NCBI GenBank assembly: GCA_029778935.1
Contig: JAKPBM010000089.1
Span: 1 to 5,607 of the forward strand
Direction of reading: 5' to 3'
From: Bacillota bacterium
GTDB taxonomy: Bacteria; Bacillota; Clostridia; Oscillospirales; QAMX01
Length of the DNA: 5,607 bases
Both the position numbers and the translations under genes were made by a program. Below the pieces are notes generated by a model that worked only from the letters and a program-made list of their open reading frames with translations, was not told where the DNA came from and ran no database searches. Positions 1-4,871 of this stretch are shown here, one piece after another (the first letter of the stretch is position 1; the number at the start of each line of letters is the position of its first letter).

Positions 1-427
1 CCAGCCCCGTGGAGAAGATGTTCACGCAGTAGCGGCCGTTGCATTCGATTAAGTCCAGCGCCCTGACTTCCCCGCCGGAAATTAAGCCTTCCATATCGTA
101 AAAGGGCCGGCCGTTATCGCCGAACACGCGGATAAAGTCGTTGCCGCTTCCGCAGGGGTAGTGGGTCACGATGGCGCGGGGAAAGCCCGCGGCCCCATTA
201 ACGACCTCGTTCAGCGTTCCGTCGCCGCCGCAGGCCACAAATAGGATGTCTTCCGTTGCGCTTTTCGCCACGCGACGCACCGTTTCCTCGCCGTCGCCGG
301 GCCGCTGGGTCACATACGCGGTGTAGCTGTACGGTTTATCCCGCATGACCGTATGAATTTTCTCCAGTAGCTCTTTGCTCTGGTCTTTTTTCCCCGCGGC
401 GGGGTTGATGACAAAGAAAATATGCAC
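1..427 (-). CDS. Diacylglycerol kinase / YegS-type lipid kinase, 3'-truncated by window edge
   Basis: About 142 N-terminal codons are present; the rest lies beyond the left edge. The catalytic-domain signature of the diacylglycerol kinase family is clear: NPAAG near residues 8-12 (nucleotide-binding start), GGDGTLNEVVNG at about 67-78, and PCGSGNDF at about 91-98. Family members phosphorylate diacylglycerol or a related lipid with ATP on the inner face of the membrane, feeding phospholipid turnover; the exact substrate cannot be told from this fragment. The start is GTG (425-427 on the minus strand), preceded by GGAGAGG with a 6-nt gap, and no better in-frame start lies upstream. The gene diverges from dnaA and has its own strong promoter. 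The family is certain; sphingosine-kinase-like or YegS/DagK subfamily assignment is not. Confidence 0.92.
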   Translation of the reverse strand, partial: MHIFFVINPAAGKKDQSKELLEKIHTVMRDKPYSYTAYVTQRPGDGEETVRRVAKSATEDILFVACGGDGTLNEVVNGAAGFPRAIVTHYPCGSGNDFIRVFGDNGRPFYDMEGLISGGEVRALDLIECNGRYCVNIFSTGL

Positions 428-433
428 GCGCTA

Positions 434-440
434 CCTCTCC
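434..440 (-). promoter_or_regulatory. Ribosome binding site of the lipid kinase gene
   Basis: On the minus strand GGAGAGG lies 6 nt before the GTG codon. It decides the choice of a GTG start for this gene. Confidence 0.75.
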
Positions 441-489
441 CGAAAGCGGCTTTCCGGCTGGAAAAAGAGCCGAAAAAAACTCTTTATTT

Positions 490-519
490 ATTATACACTA
501 AAGCGTGAAACTTTTTCAA
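490..519 (-). promoter_or_regulatory. Sigma-A-type promoter of the lipid kinase gene
   Basis: On the minus strand, TTGAAA (514-519) is followed after 18 nt by a perfect TATAAT (490-495). The predicted transcription start is near 483, giving a leader of roughly 55 nt before the GTG start. A one-mismatch DnaA-box-like 9-mer (TTATACACT, 491-499 on the plus strand) overlaps the -10 box; its significance is unproven. Confidence 0.75.
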
Positions 520-543
520 TTCCTTGTCCGGAAGGATTTTAAT

Positions 544-580
544 TTGCAATTTTGACTAAAATCTGATATGATATATATAA
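544..580 (+). promoter_or_regulatory. Probable dnaA promoter (two overlapping candidates)
   Basis: Two overlapping sigma-A-type candidates are visible. The first is TTGCAA (544-549), 17 nt, TATGAT (567-572). The second is TTGACT (552-557), 16 nt, TATATA (574-579). Both put the transcription start at about 579-587, upstream of the GTG start at 613 and downstream of ATG 568. Which one is used, or whether both are, cannot be decided from sequence. Confidence 0.6.
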
Positions 581-598
581 ATGCTACTATTAAAATAT

Positions 599-604
599 GG
601 GAGG
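599..604 (+). promoter_or_regulatory. Ribosome binding site of dnaA; fixes the GTG start
   Basis: GGGAGG lies 8 nt before GTG 613. No comparable Shine-Dalgarno sequence precedes the in-frame ATG 568, which sits inside the -10 region. Confidence 0.85.
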
Positions 605-612
605 CGTGCTTC

Positions 613-1917
613 GTGCATTCCGCCGACGATGTACTGGCCCACATTCTGACATTACTCGAAAGGCAGATCACCAAAGTAACGATAGATACCTGGTTTTCCG
701 ATGCGACGGCCGTGGCGTTAAAGCAGGACTGCTTTATCATCCGCACCACATCCCCTTTTAAAAAGCAGGTCATCGACAGCCGCTACGGCGACATGGTGCG
801 GGACATTTTAAAAGAGCTGTTCTCCGCCGACATGGGCTTTGTGGTCATGGTGGGGGACGAGCTGGAAGAACTGCAGGAGTCGGAGATCCCTTCCGACAAG
901 GACGAGGAAAACTACACCTTTGAAGATTTCGTGGTCGGTTCTTCCAACCGGTTCGCCCACGCGGCCGCGTTAGCCGTGGCCACCAACCCGGCCAAAACTT
1001 ACAACCCGCTGTTTATCTACGGCGGCTCCGGCCTGGGCAAAACCCACCTGATTAAGGCCATCGCCCACACGGTCCGCAAAAACCGGCCTGACTTCCGCGT
1101 CGTCTACATCAAGGGCGACGATTTTATTAACGAGCTGATTAAAGACCTGTCCAACCAGCGCATGGAAGAGTTCCACAACAAGTACCGCATGGCTGACATC
1201 CTCCTTCTGGACGATATTCAGTTCATCGCCGGCAAGGAGCAGACCCAGATCGAATTCTTCCACACCTTTAACGCCCTCTATGACGCCAACAAGCAGATTG
1301 TGCTGACGTCCGACCGGCCGCCCAAGGAGCTGTATTCTCTACATAGCCGTCTGCAGACCCGCTTTGAATGGGGCCTGCTGGCGGACATTCAGCCGCCCGA
1401 CTATGAGACGCGCATCGCCATCATCAAGAAAAAAGCCGAGAAAAGCAACATCTATATACCGGACAACCTGGTCCAGTATATCGCCAACAACGTGACGGCC
1501 AACATCCGCCAGCTGGAGGGCATCGTGCTCCGGACGAAAGCCTGCCGGGAGCTTTTGCAGCAGGAAGTCACCATGGAGACCATCAACCAGGCCATCCGGG
1601 ACATTCTGAAGGAAAACCCGGGCATGAAGCCCACGGCCTCCATCATCATCTCCGAGGTCTGCAAGTTCTACGGCATCTCGCCCGACCTTATCAAGAGCAA
1701 CAACCGCCGCAAAGACGTTTTGCTGCCCCGGCAGGTTGCCAGCTACGTCATGCGGCAGCTCACAGACCTGTCCCTGCCGGAAATCGGCAAAGAGCTGGGC
1801 GGCCAGCACTATTCGACCATCATCAACTCCATCGAAAAAGTGCAGGAAAAGATGAAAGCCGACCCGCTGTTTGAGAGCACCGTCAAGGACCTCATGAGCA
1901 ACATCACGGAAGCATAG
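613..1917 (+). CDS. dnaA: Chromosomal replication initiator protein DnaA
   Basis: A 434-residue AAA+ initiator that binds DnaA boxes and melts the origin when loaded with ATP. Domain I covers about residues 1-78 and includes the usual TWF. A short acidic linker (about 79-99) accounts for the slightly low length compared with typical DnaA of about 440-470. The AAA+ domain carries Walker A GGSGLGKTH (137-145), Walker B LLLDD (197-201), sensor 1 LTSDRPP (231-237), the box VII arginine in TRFEWG (Arg250) and sensor 2 NIRQLEG (297-303). Domain IV has the basic loop ending in PRQ (about 362-374) and the recognition-helix region GGQHYSTIINS (396-406). That last motif is unusual: the family norm is GGRDHTTV. 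The start is GTG 613 with GGGAGG 8 nt upstream; an upstream in-frame ATG (568) would add 15 residues but overlaps the promoter. The origin follows directly after the stop codon. Confidence 0.98.
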   Translation: MHSADDVLAHILTLLERQITKVTIDTWFSDATAVALKQDCFIIRTTSPFKKQVIDSRYGDMVRDILKELFSADMGFVVMVGDELEELQESEIPSDKDEENYTFEDFVVGSSNRFAHAAALAVATNPAKTYNPLFIYGGSGLGKTHLIKAIAHTVRKNRPDFRVVYIKGDDFINELIKDLSNQRMEEFHNKYRMADILLLDDIQFIAGKEQTQIEFFHTFNALYDANKQIVLTSDRPPKELYSLHSRLQTRFEWGLLADIQPPDYETRIAIIKKKAEKSNIYIPDNLVQYIANNVTANIRQLEGIVLRTKACRELLQQEVTMETINQAIRDILKENPGMKPTASIIISEVCKFYGISPDLIKSNNRRKDVLLPRQVASYVMRQLTDLSLPEIGKELGGQHYSTIINSIEKVQEKMKADPLFESTVKDLMSNITEA

Positions 1918-1967
1918 TTTCCACAAAGTTATCCACAATCCCCACATAGTTTTCCACATATTCCACA
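1917..1967 (+). repeat. Array of five DnaA boxes with 21-bp period
   Basis: The boxes are GTTTCCACA (1917-1925, sharing the last base of the dnaA stop codon), TTATCCACA (1929-1937, exact consensus), ATCCCCACA (1938-1946, weak), TTTTCCACA (1950-1958) and TATTCCACA (1959-1967). The CCACA cores start at 1921, 1933, 1942, 1954 and 1963, so steps alternate 12, 9, 12, 9 and repeat every 21 bp, about two helical turns. The two full 21-bp units agree at 15 of 21 positions by eye. All boxes point towards the unwinding element. Confidence 0.88.
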
Positions 1968-2007
1968 AGCTTTGCAAGGGCGCAAGACGACAAGAATTTC
2001 CGGGGCA

Positions 2008-2027
2008 CTTTTCCACACCAGGAAAAG
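2008..2027 (+). repeat. Inverted repeat (7-bp stem, 6-nt loop) overlapping a DnaA box
   Basis: CTTTTCC (2008-2014) and GGAAAAG (2021-2027) are exact reverse complements around the loop ACACCA. The left arm is part of the DnaA box at 2009-2017. A T-run (2034-2038) follows after 6 nt, so a weak transcription stop after dnaA is possible, but the stem is short and AT-rich. Confidence 0.45.
2009..2017 (+). promoter_or_regulatory. DnaA box (TTTTCCACA)
   Basis: An isolated copy of the 9-mer also found at 1950-1958 and 2064-2072. It differs from consensus TTATCCACA only at the third base and has the same orientation as the array. Confidence 0.8.
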
Positions 2028-2063
2028 AATCCCTTTTTCTTAGGCAAAATAGGGTTTGGCGCC

Positions 2064-2072
2064 TTTTCCACA
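2064..2072 (+). promoter_or_regulatory. DnaA box next to the unwinding element (TTTTCCACA)
   Basis: The last box of the series, 13 nt before the CTA repeats and just after the palindrome GGCGCC (2058-2063). By analogy with the B. subtilis origin this would be the loading box from which DnaA extends onto the trio strand; that role is inferred. Confidence 0.82.
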
Positions 2073-2085
2073 GTTTCCCTTGCCT

Positions 2086-2120
2086 CTACTACTACGACGA
2101 TAACATAAATACACTTATAC
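2086..2120 (+). other. DnaA-trio element and DNA unwinding region
   Basis: CTACTACTA (2086-2094) followed by CGACGATAA (2095-2103) reads on the complementary strand as 3'-GAT repeats that then degenerate. This is the DnaA-trio pattern described for B. subtilis, where DnaA polymerises on single-stranded DNA. The next 20 bases (2101-2120) are 16/20 A+T. The element is placed between the last DnaA box and the dnaN ribosome binding site, as expected for the unwinding site. Confidence 0.78.
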
Positions 2121-2136
2121 TTCCGGAGGAACCGCC

Positions 2137-3240
2137 ATGTTGAAATTCAGCTGCGACAAGGACACGCTGGCCGAGGGCATCTCCGCCGCGGGCCGCGCCG
2201 TATCCCCCAAAAGCACATACCCCGCCCTGGAAGGGCTTTTACTCTCCGCTTCGGAAGACGGACTGAAGATTACCGGCTACAACCTGGAAATCGGCATCAC
2301 CCATAACTGCGAAGCAGACGTTTACGCGCCGGGCGCCGCCATCGTCAACGCCCGGTACTTTTCCGACATCGTAAGAAAGTTGCCCAACGACCGCGTGCAC
2401 GTGGAAATCGACGACGACAACGGGATTGCCATCCGCTGCGGCTTTGCCAAGTTTGACCTTTTGGCCATGCCGGCGGAAGAATTTCCCGAACTGCCCGTGG
2501 TGGAAAGCAGCCAGAGCCTGACGATTACCGCCGGAACTTTGAAATCCATGATTTCCGAAACGGTCTTCGCCGTGTCCACCAGCGAGCATAAGCCCGTGCT
2601 CACCGGCGCATTGTTCGACGTTCTGGAAGGGGCCATCCGGGTAGTGGCCACCGACGGCAACCGCCTGGCCCTTCGAGAAGAACGCGTCGACCACGGGCAG
2701 ACGCCTTTCCGCTTCATCGTCCCCGCCGCCACCCTGCGGGAAGTGGAGCGTCTGGCCAAAGACGAGGACAAGGACGTCACCCTGCGCCTTTCCAAAAAGC
2801 ACATCACCATGGAGTTTGGCGGAACGCGGCTGATTTCCCGCCTTTTGGAAGGGGATTTCTACAAATACGAAAACGCGCTTAACGTGCGGCCGGCCAACGA
2901 GCTGATTATTTCCGTCGACGATTTTACGGAAAGCCTGGAGCGCGTGTCCCTGCTTATCAACGAGAAAATCAAAAACGCCGTCAGGTGCTACTTTGAGGAC
3001 AACACGGTGAAGCTCACCTACGTTTCCACCGTCGGCCGCGCCTACGACGAATGCCACGCGGAAGGAAGCGTGCAGGCCATGGAAATCGGCCTGTCCAACC
3101 GGTATCTTCTGGACGCGCTGCATTCCATTAAAGATGAAAAGGCCGTTATCGCCTTCAACGCCCCCCATGCGCCCTTTATCATCCGGCCCGTGGAAGACAG
3201 CCGGTATTTCCATATGATCGCGCCGGTGCGGCTCAGCTAG
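2137..3240 (+). CDS. dnaN: DNA polymerase III beta subunit (sliding clamp)
   Basis: A 367-residue protein, the usual length for the ring-forming clamp that tethers DNA polymerase III and other enzymes to DNA. Diagnostic stretches are VVATDGNRLALRE (169-181), LLEGDF (236-241) and the C-terminal MIAPVRLS. Because length and register match E. coli DnaN, pocket residues can be compared directly by number: Asn175 (His in E. coli), Tyr242 (Pro), Asn246 (Arg) and Ala362 (Met) differ, while Arg176, Leu177, Pro363, Arg365 and Leu366 are kept. ATG 2137 has GGAGGA (2125-2130) at a 6-nt gap. No strong promoter is seen; a weak TTGCCT (2080-2085)/CATAAA (2104-2109) pair overlaps the unwinding element, so dnaN may be read from the dnaA promoter, from this weak one, or both. 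It heads the compact dnaN-gyrB gene group. Confidence 0.98.
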   Translation: MLKFSCDKDTLAEGISAAGRAVSPKSTYPALEGLLLSASEDGLKITGYNLEIGITHNCEADVYAPGAAIVNARYFSDIVRKLPNDRVHVEIDDDNGIAIRCGFAKFDLLAMPAEEFPELPVVESSQSLTITAGTLKSMISETVFAVSTSEHKPVLTGALFDVLEGAIRVVATDGNRLALREERVDHGQTPFRFIVPAATLREVERLAKDEDKDVTLRLSKKHITMEFGGTRLISRLLEGDFYKYENALNVRPANELIISVDDFTESLERVSLLINEKIKNAVRCYFEDNTVKLTYVSTVGRAYDECHAEGSVQAMEIGLSNRYLLDALHSIKDEKAVIAFNAPHAPFIIRPVEDSRYFHMIAPVRLS

Positions 3241-3260
3241 GCGCAGAAAGGAAGATATGT

Positions 3261-3476
3261 ATGGAACAGATCGGAATTCACACGGAGTATATCAAGCTGG
3301 ATTCGTTTTTAAAGCTGGCCGGGGTCACCGAAACCGGCGGCCAGGCCAAAGAACTGATTGAGAAACAGCTTGTGTTTGTCAACGGCGAGACCTGCACCCA
3401 GCGGGGCAGAAAGCTTCGCCCGGGGGACTCGGTCGTCTGCAACGGAAAAGAATACCGGGTCGTAGCCGAGGTATGA
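3261..3476 (+). CDS. yaaA: S4-domain RNA-binding protein YaaA (RlbA-like)
   Basis: A 71-residue protein consisting almost entirely of one S4 RNA-binding fold: IKLDSFLKLAGV near residues 11-22, then AKELIEKQLVFVNGE (29-43) and KLRPGDSV (51-58), the usual S4 pattern. The small S4 protein between dnaN and recF is a hallmark of Firmicutes origins; in B. subtilis the homologue has been linked to ribosome assembly, but the exact role here is unproven. The start at 3261 is supported by AAAGGAAG (3247-3254) with a 6-nt gap; an ATG at 3257 is out of frame. It begins 20 bp after dnaN, and its stop overlaps the recF start by 4 bp (ATGA), which indicates translational coupling. Confidence 0.95.
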   Translation: MEQIGIHTEYIKLDSFLKLAGVTETGGQAKELIEKQLVFVNGETCTQRGRKLRPGDSVVCNGKEYRVVAEV

Positions 3477-4591
3477 ACGTCTTAACGCTGAAACTGTCTC
3501 ATTTTCGCAATTTTACCGACGAAACCATCCACCTGCACCAGGGAATCAACCTCTTTTCGGGGCAAAACGCGCAAGGAAAAACAAACCTGCTGGAAAGCCT
3601 GTTTTACCTCTCGACGTTGCGGCCTCTGCGGCCGGTCAAAGAGCGGGAAATGATTCAATTTGGATGCTCTCAGGCGGAAGTTTCCGCCACTTTTTGCTCT
3701 TTTGAGCGGGAACAGTGCCTTTCCGTGCGTCTGTTTGCCGAAAAGCGGCGACAGCTTTGCAAAAACGGCGTTGCGCAGAAAAAAGCCCAGGACTTTACGG
3801 GAACGCTGCAAAGCGTTTTCTTTTCGCCCGACGATCTGCTGTTAGTTAAAGAAGGTCCTGCTTTACGGCGGCGCATGATGGATCTGGCTTTATGCCAGCT
3901 CCGCCCCCGGTATGCGGGGTTGCTCGCCGAATACAACCGGCTGTTAGAGCAAAAGGCGAAAATTTTAAAGCAGGCGGAGGAAAAGCCCTCCCTTTTGGAA
4001 CTTTTGCCCGTCTACAACGAAAAAATGGTCCAGGCGGCCGGGCACATCATCGCCTTCCGTCACGCCTACTGCCGGATTCTAAGCCAGTACGCCCAGGCCA
4101 TTCACCACAATATTTCCGGGGGAAAGGACGAGCTGAGCCTTGCCTACACGTCCCTTTCCAACCTGCCGGACACCGGTTTGCCGCCGGAACAGCTTACCGA
4201 GCTGGCCAGAGAGCACATGCAGGCCCATTATAAGGCCGAACTGGCCGCGAAAACTTGCCTTTCGGGGCCGCATAAGGACGACGTGAAAATCGCCATCAAC
4301 GGCGCGCCGGCCAGGAACTTTGGCTCCCAGGGGCAGATACGCACGGCGGTGCTTTCTTTGAAGCTGGCCGAACGGGACATTTTCAAAAAGGAGACGGGGG
4401 AGTCCCCCGTGCTGCTTTTGGACGACGTTTTGTCCGAGCTGGACCCCAAGCGGCAGGACTTTGTCTTAAACCGCATCGCCGGCGGGCAGGTGCTTATTTC
4501 CTGCTGCTCTATCGACAAGGCGGCTAAGGCCTACGCCGGGCGGCAGTTTTCCGTAGTCAACGGCACGGTACGGGAATATACGGACTTTTAG
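3473..4591 (+). CDS. recF: DNA replication and repair protein RecF
   Basis: A 372-residue SMC-like ATPase that, with RecO and RecR, helps load RecA at single-strand gaps. Walker A is GQNAQGKTN (30-38), followed by the conserved LLESLFYLS. VFFSPDDLLLVKEGP (115-129) and GPHKDD (265-270) are typical RecF blocks. The ABC signature is SQGQIRT (285-291) and Walker B/D-loop is PVLLLDDVLSELD (312-324). Length is normal. After Walker B the family usually has a Thr-rich QVFITTT-like strand; here it reads QVLISCCS (339-346), a mild oddity. The start ATG 3473 overlaps the yaaA stop in ATGA; the only purine-rich stretch, GAGG at 3468-3471, is too close to serve as a normal Shine-Dalgarno site, so translation probably depends on ribosomes finishing yaaA. 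Confidence 0.98.
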   Translation: MNVLTLKLSHFRNFTDETIHLHQGINLFSGQNAQGKTNLLESLFYLSTLRPLRPVKEREMIQFGCSQAEVSATFCSFEREQCLSVRLFAEKRRQLCKNGVAQKKAQDFTGTLQSVFFSPDDLLLVKEGPALRRRMMDLALCQLRPRYAGLLAEYNRLLEQKAKILKQAEEKPSLLELLPVYNEKMVQAAGHIIAFRHAYCRILSQYAQAIHHNISGGKDELSLAYTSLSNLPDTGLPPEQLTELAREHMQAHYKAELAAKTCLSGPHKDDVKIAINGAPARNFGSQGQIRTAVLSLKLAERDIFKKETGESPVLLLDDVLSELDPKRQDFVLNRIAGGQVLISCCSIDKAAKAYAGRQFSVVNGTVREYTDF

Positions 4592-4606
4592 GAAAGGACG
4601 GTTTGT

Positions 4607-4867
4607 ATGTATCTGCATCTGGGGCTGGACAAAGTGGTTTTGTCGCGGGACGTCATCGGCATCTTCGATATGGACAACACCACCACGTCCGCCATCACCA
4701 GAGATTTTCTAACCCGGGCCGAAAAGGACGGGACGGTGGAAATCATCGGCGCCGATTTGCCCAAATCTTATATTCTATGCCGGGAAAACGGCAAGAATAA
4801 GTTGTATATAACACAAATTTCGCCTCAAACGCTGGTAAAGCGCGCTGAGAAGAAACGCGAGGAGTAA
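4607..4867 (+). CDS. remB: Extracellular-matrix regulator RemB-like protein (YaaB, DUF370)
   Basis: An 86-residue protein of the RemA/RemB (DUF370) family. The N-terminus MYLHLGLDKVVLSRDVIGIF matches the family pattern of a start MYIHLG followed by a conserved RD(I/V)xGIFD. In B. subtilis, RemA is a DNA-binding activator of biofilm-matrix genes and RemB (YaaB) is its paralogue encoded between recF and gyrB, exactly this position; whether this protein controls matrix genes here is not known. The C-terminus is lysine/arginine-rich (KRAEKKREE). GGAAAGGA (4591-4598) lies 8 nt before ATG 4607. It begins 15 bp after recF and ends 4 bp before gyrB, and its last codons contain the gyrB ribosome binding site. 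Confidence 0.93.
   Translation: MYLHLGLDKVVLSRDVIGIFDMDNTTTSAITRDFLTRAEKDGTVEIIGADLPKSYILCRENGKNKLYITQISPQTLVKRAEKKREE
4859..4864 (+). promoter_or_regulatory. Ribosome binding site of gyrB inside the end of remB
   Basis: GAGGAG lies 7 nt before ATG 4872 and within the last remB codons, so translation of the two genes may be linked. Confidence 0.8.
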
Positions 4868-4871
4868 AAGC

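Larger units (their letters stand above)
1917..2120 (+). other. oriC: Chromosomal origin of replication (oriC), dnaA-dnaN intergenic region
   Basis: The 219-bp gap between dnaA and dnaN contains seven CCACA-type DnaA-box elements, all in the same orientation, followed by a CTA-repeat (DnaA-trio) element and an AT-rich tail. This is the order seen in the downstream part of the Bacillus subtilis origin: boxes, then trio, then unwinding region, with dnaN beyond. No CCACA or TGTGG boxes occur in 428-612 upstream of dnaA, so within this window the origin looks one-part. That the region works as the origin is inference from family knowledge, but a strong one. Confidence 0.93.

Noticed and set aside
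428..475. Short imperfect hairpins in the lipid-kinase leader
   Set aside because: Stems are only 4-5 bp with bulges and match no riboswitch or attenuator that I can recognise.
568..612. N-terminal extension of DnaA from ATG 568
   Set aside because: It overlaps the predicted -10 box, lacks a ribosome binding site and does not resemble a DnaA N-terminus; GTG 613 fits better.
1169..1264. DnaA-box-like 9-mers inside dnaA (AGTTCCACA 1169-1177, TCTTCCACA 1256-1264)
   Set aside because: They encode ordinary Phe-His codons of the protein and are scattered outside the origin cluster; chance matches are expected.
1339..2016. Minus-strand open frame (225 codons) opposite the 3' half of dnaA and the origin
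   Set aside because: Shadow of dnaA; it runs through the DnaA boxes and has no recognisable domain.
2239..3213. Long minus-strand open frame (324 codons) opposite dnaN
   Set aside because: It is low-complexity, Gly/Val/Ala/His-rich sequence typical of an antisense shadow of a GC-rich gene; dnaN on the plus strand is certain.
3257..3259. Alternative ATG for yaaA
   Set aside because: It is out of frame with the S4 protein; ATG 3261 has the correct frame and Shine-Dalgarno spacing.
4796..4815. TATA-rich stretch in remB as a gyrB promoter
   Set aside because: A TATAAC-like -10 at 4807-4812 has no -35 partner at suitable spacing; gyrB is more simply read from upstream.
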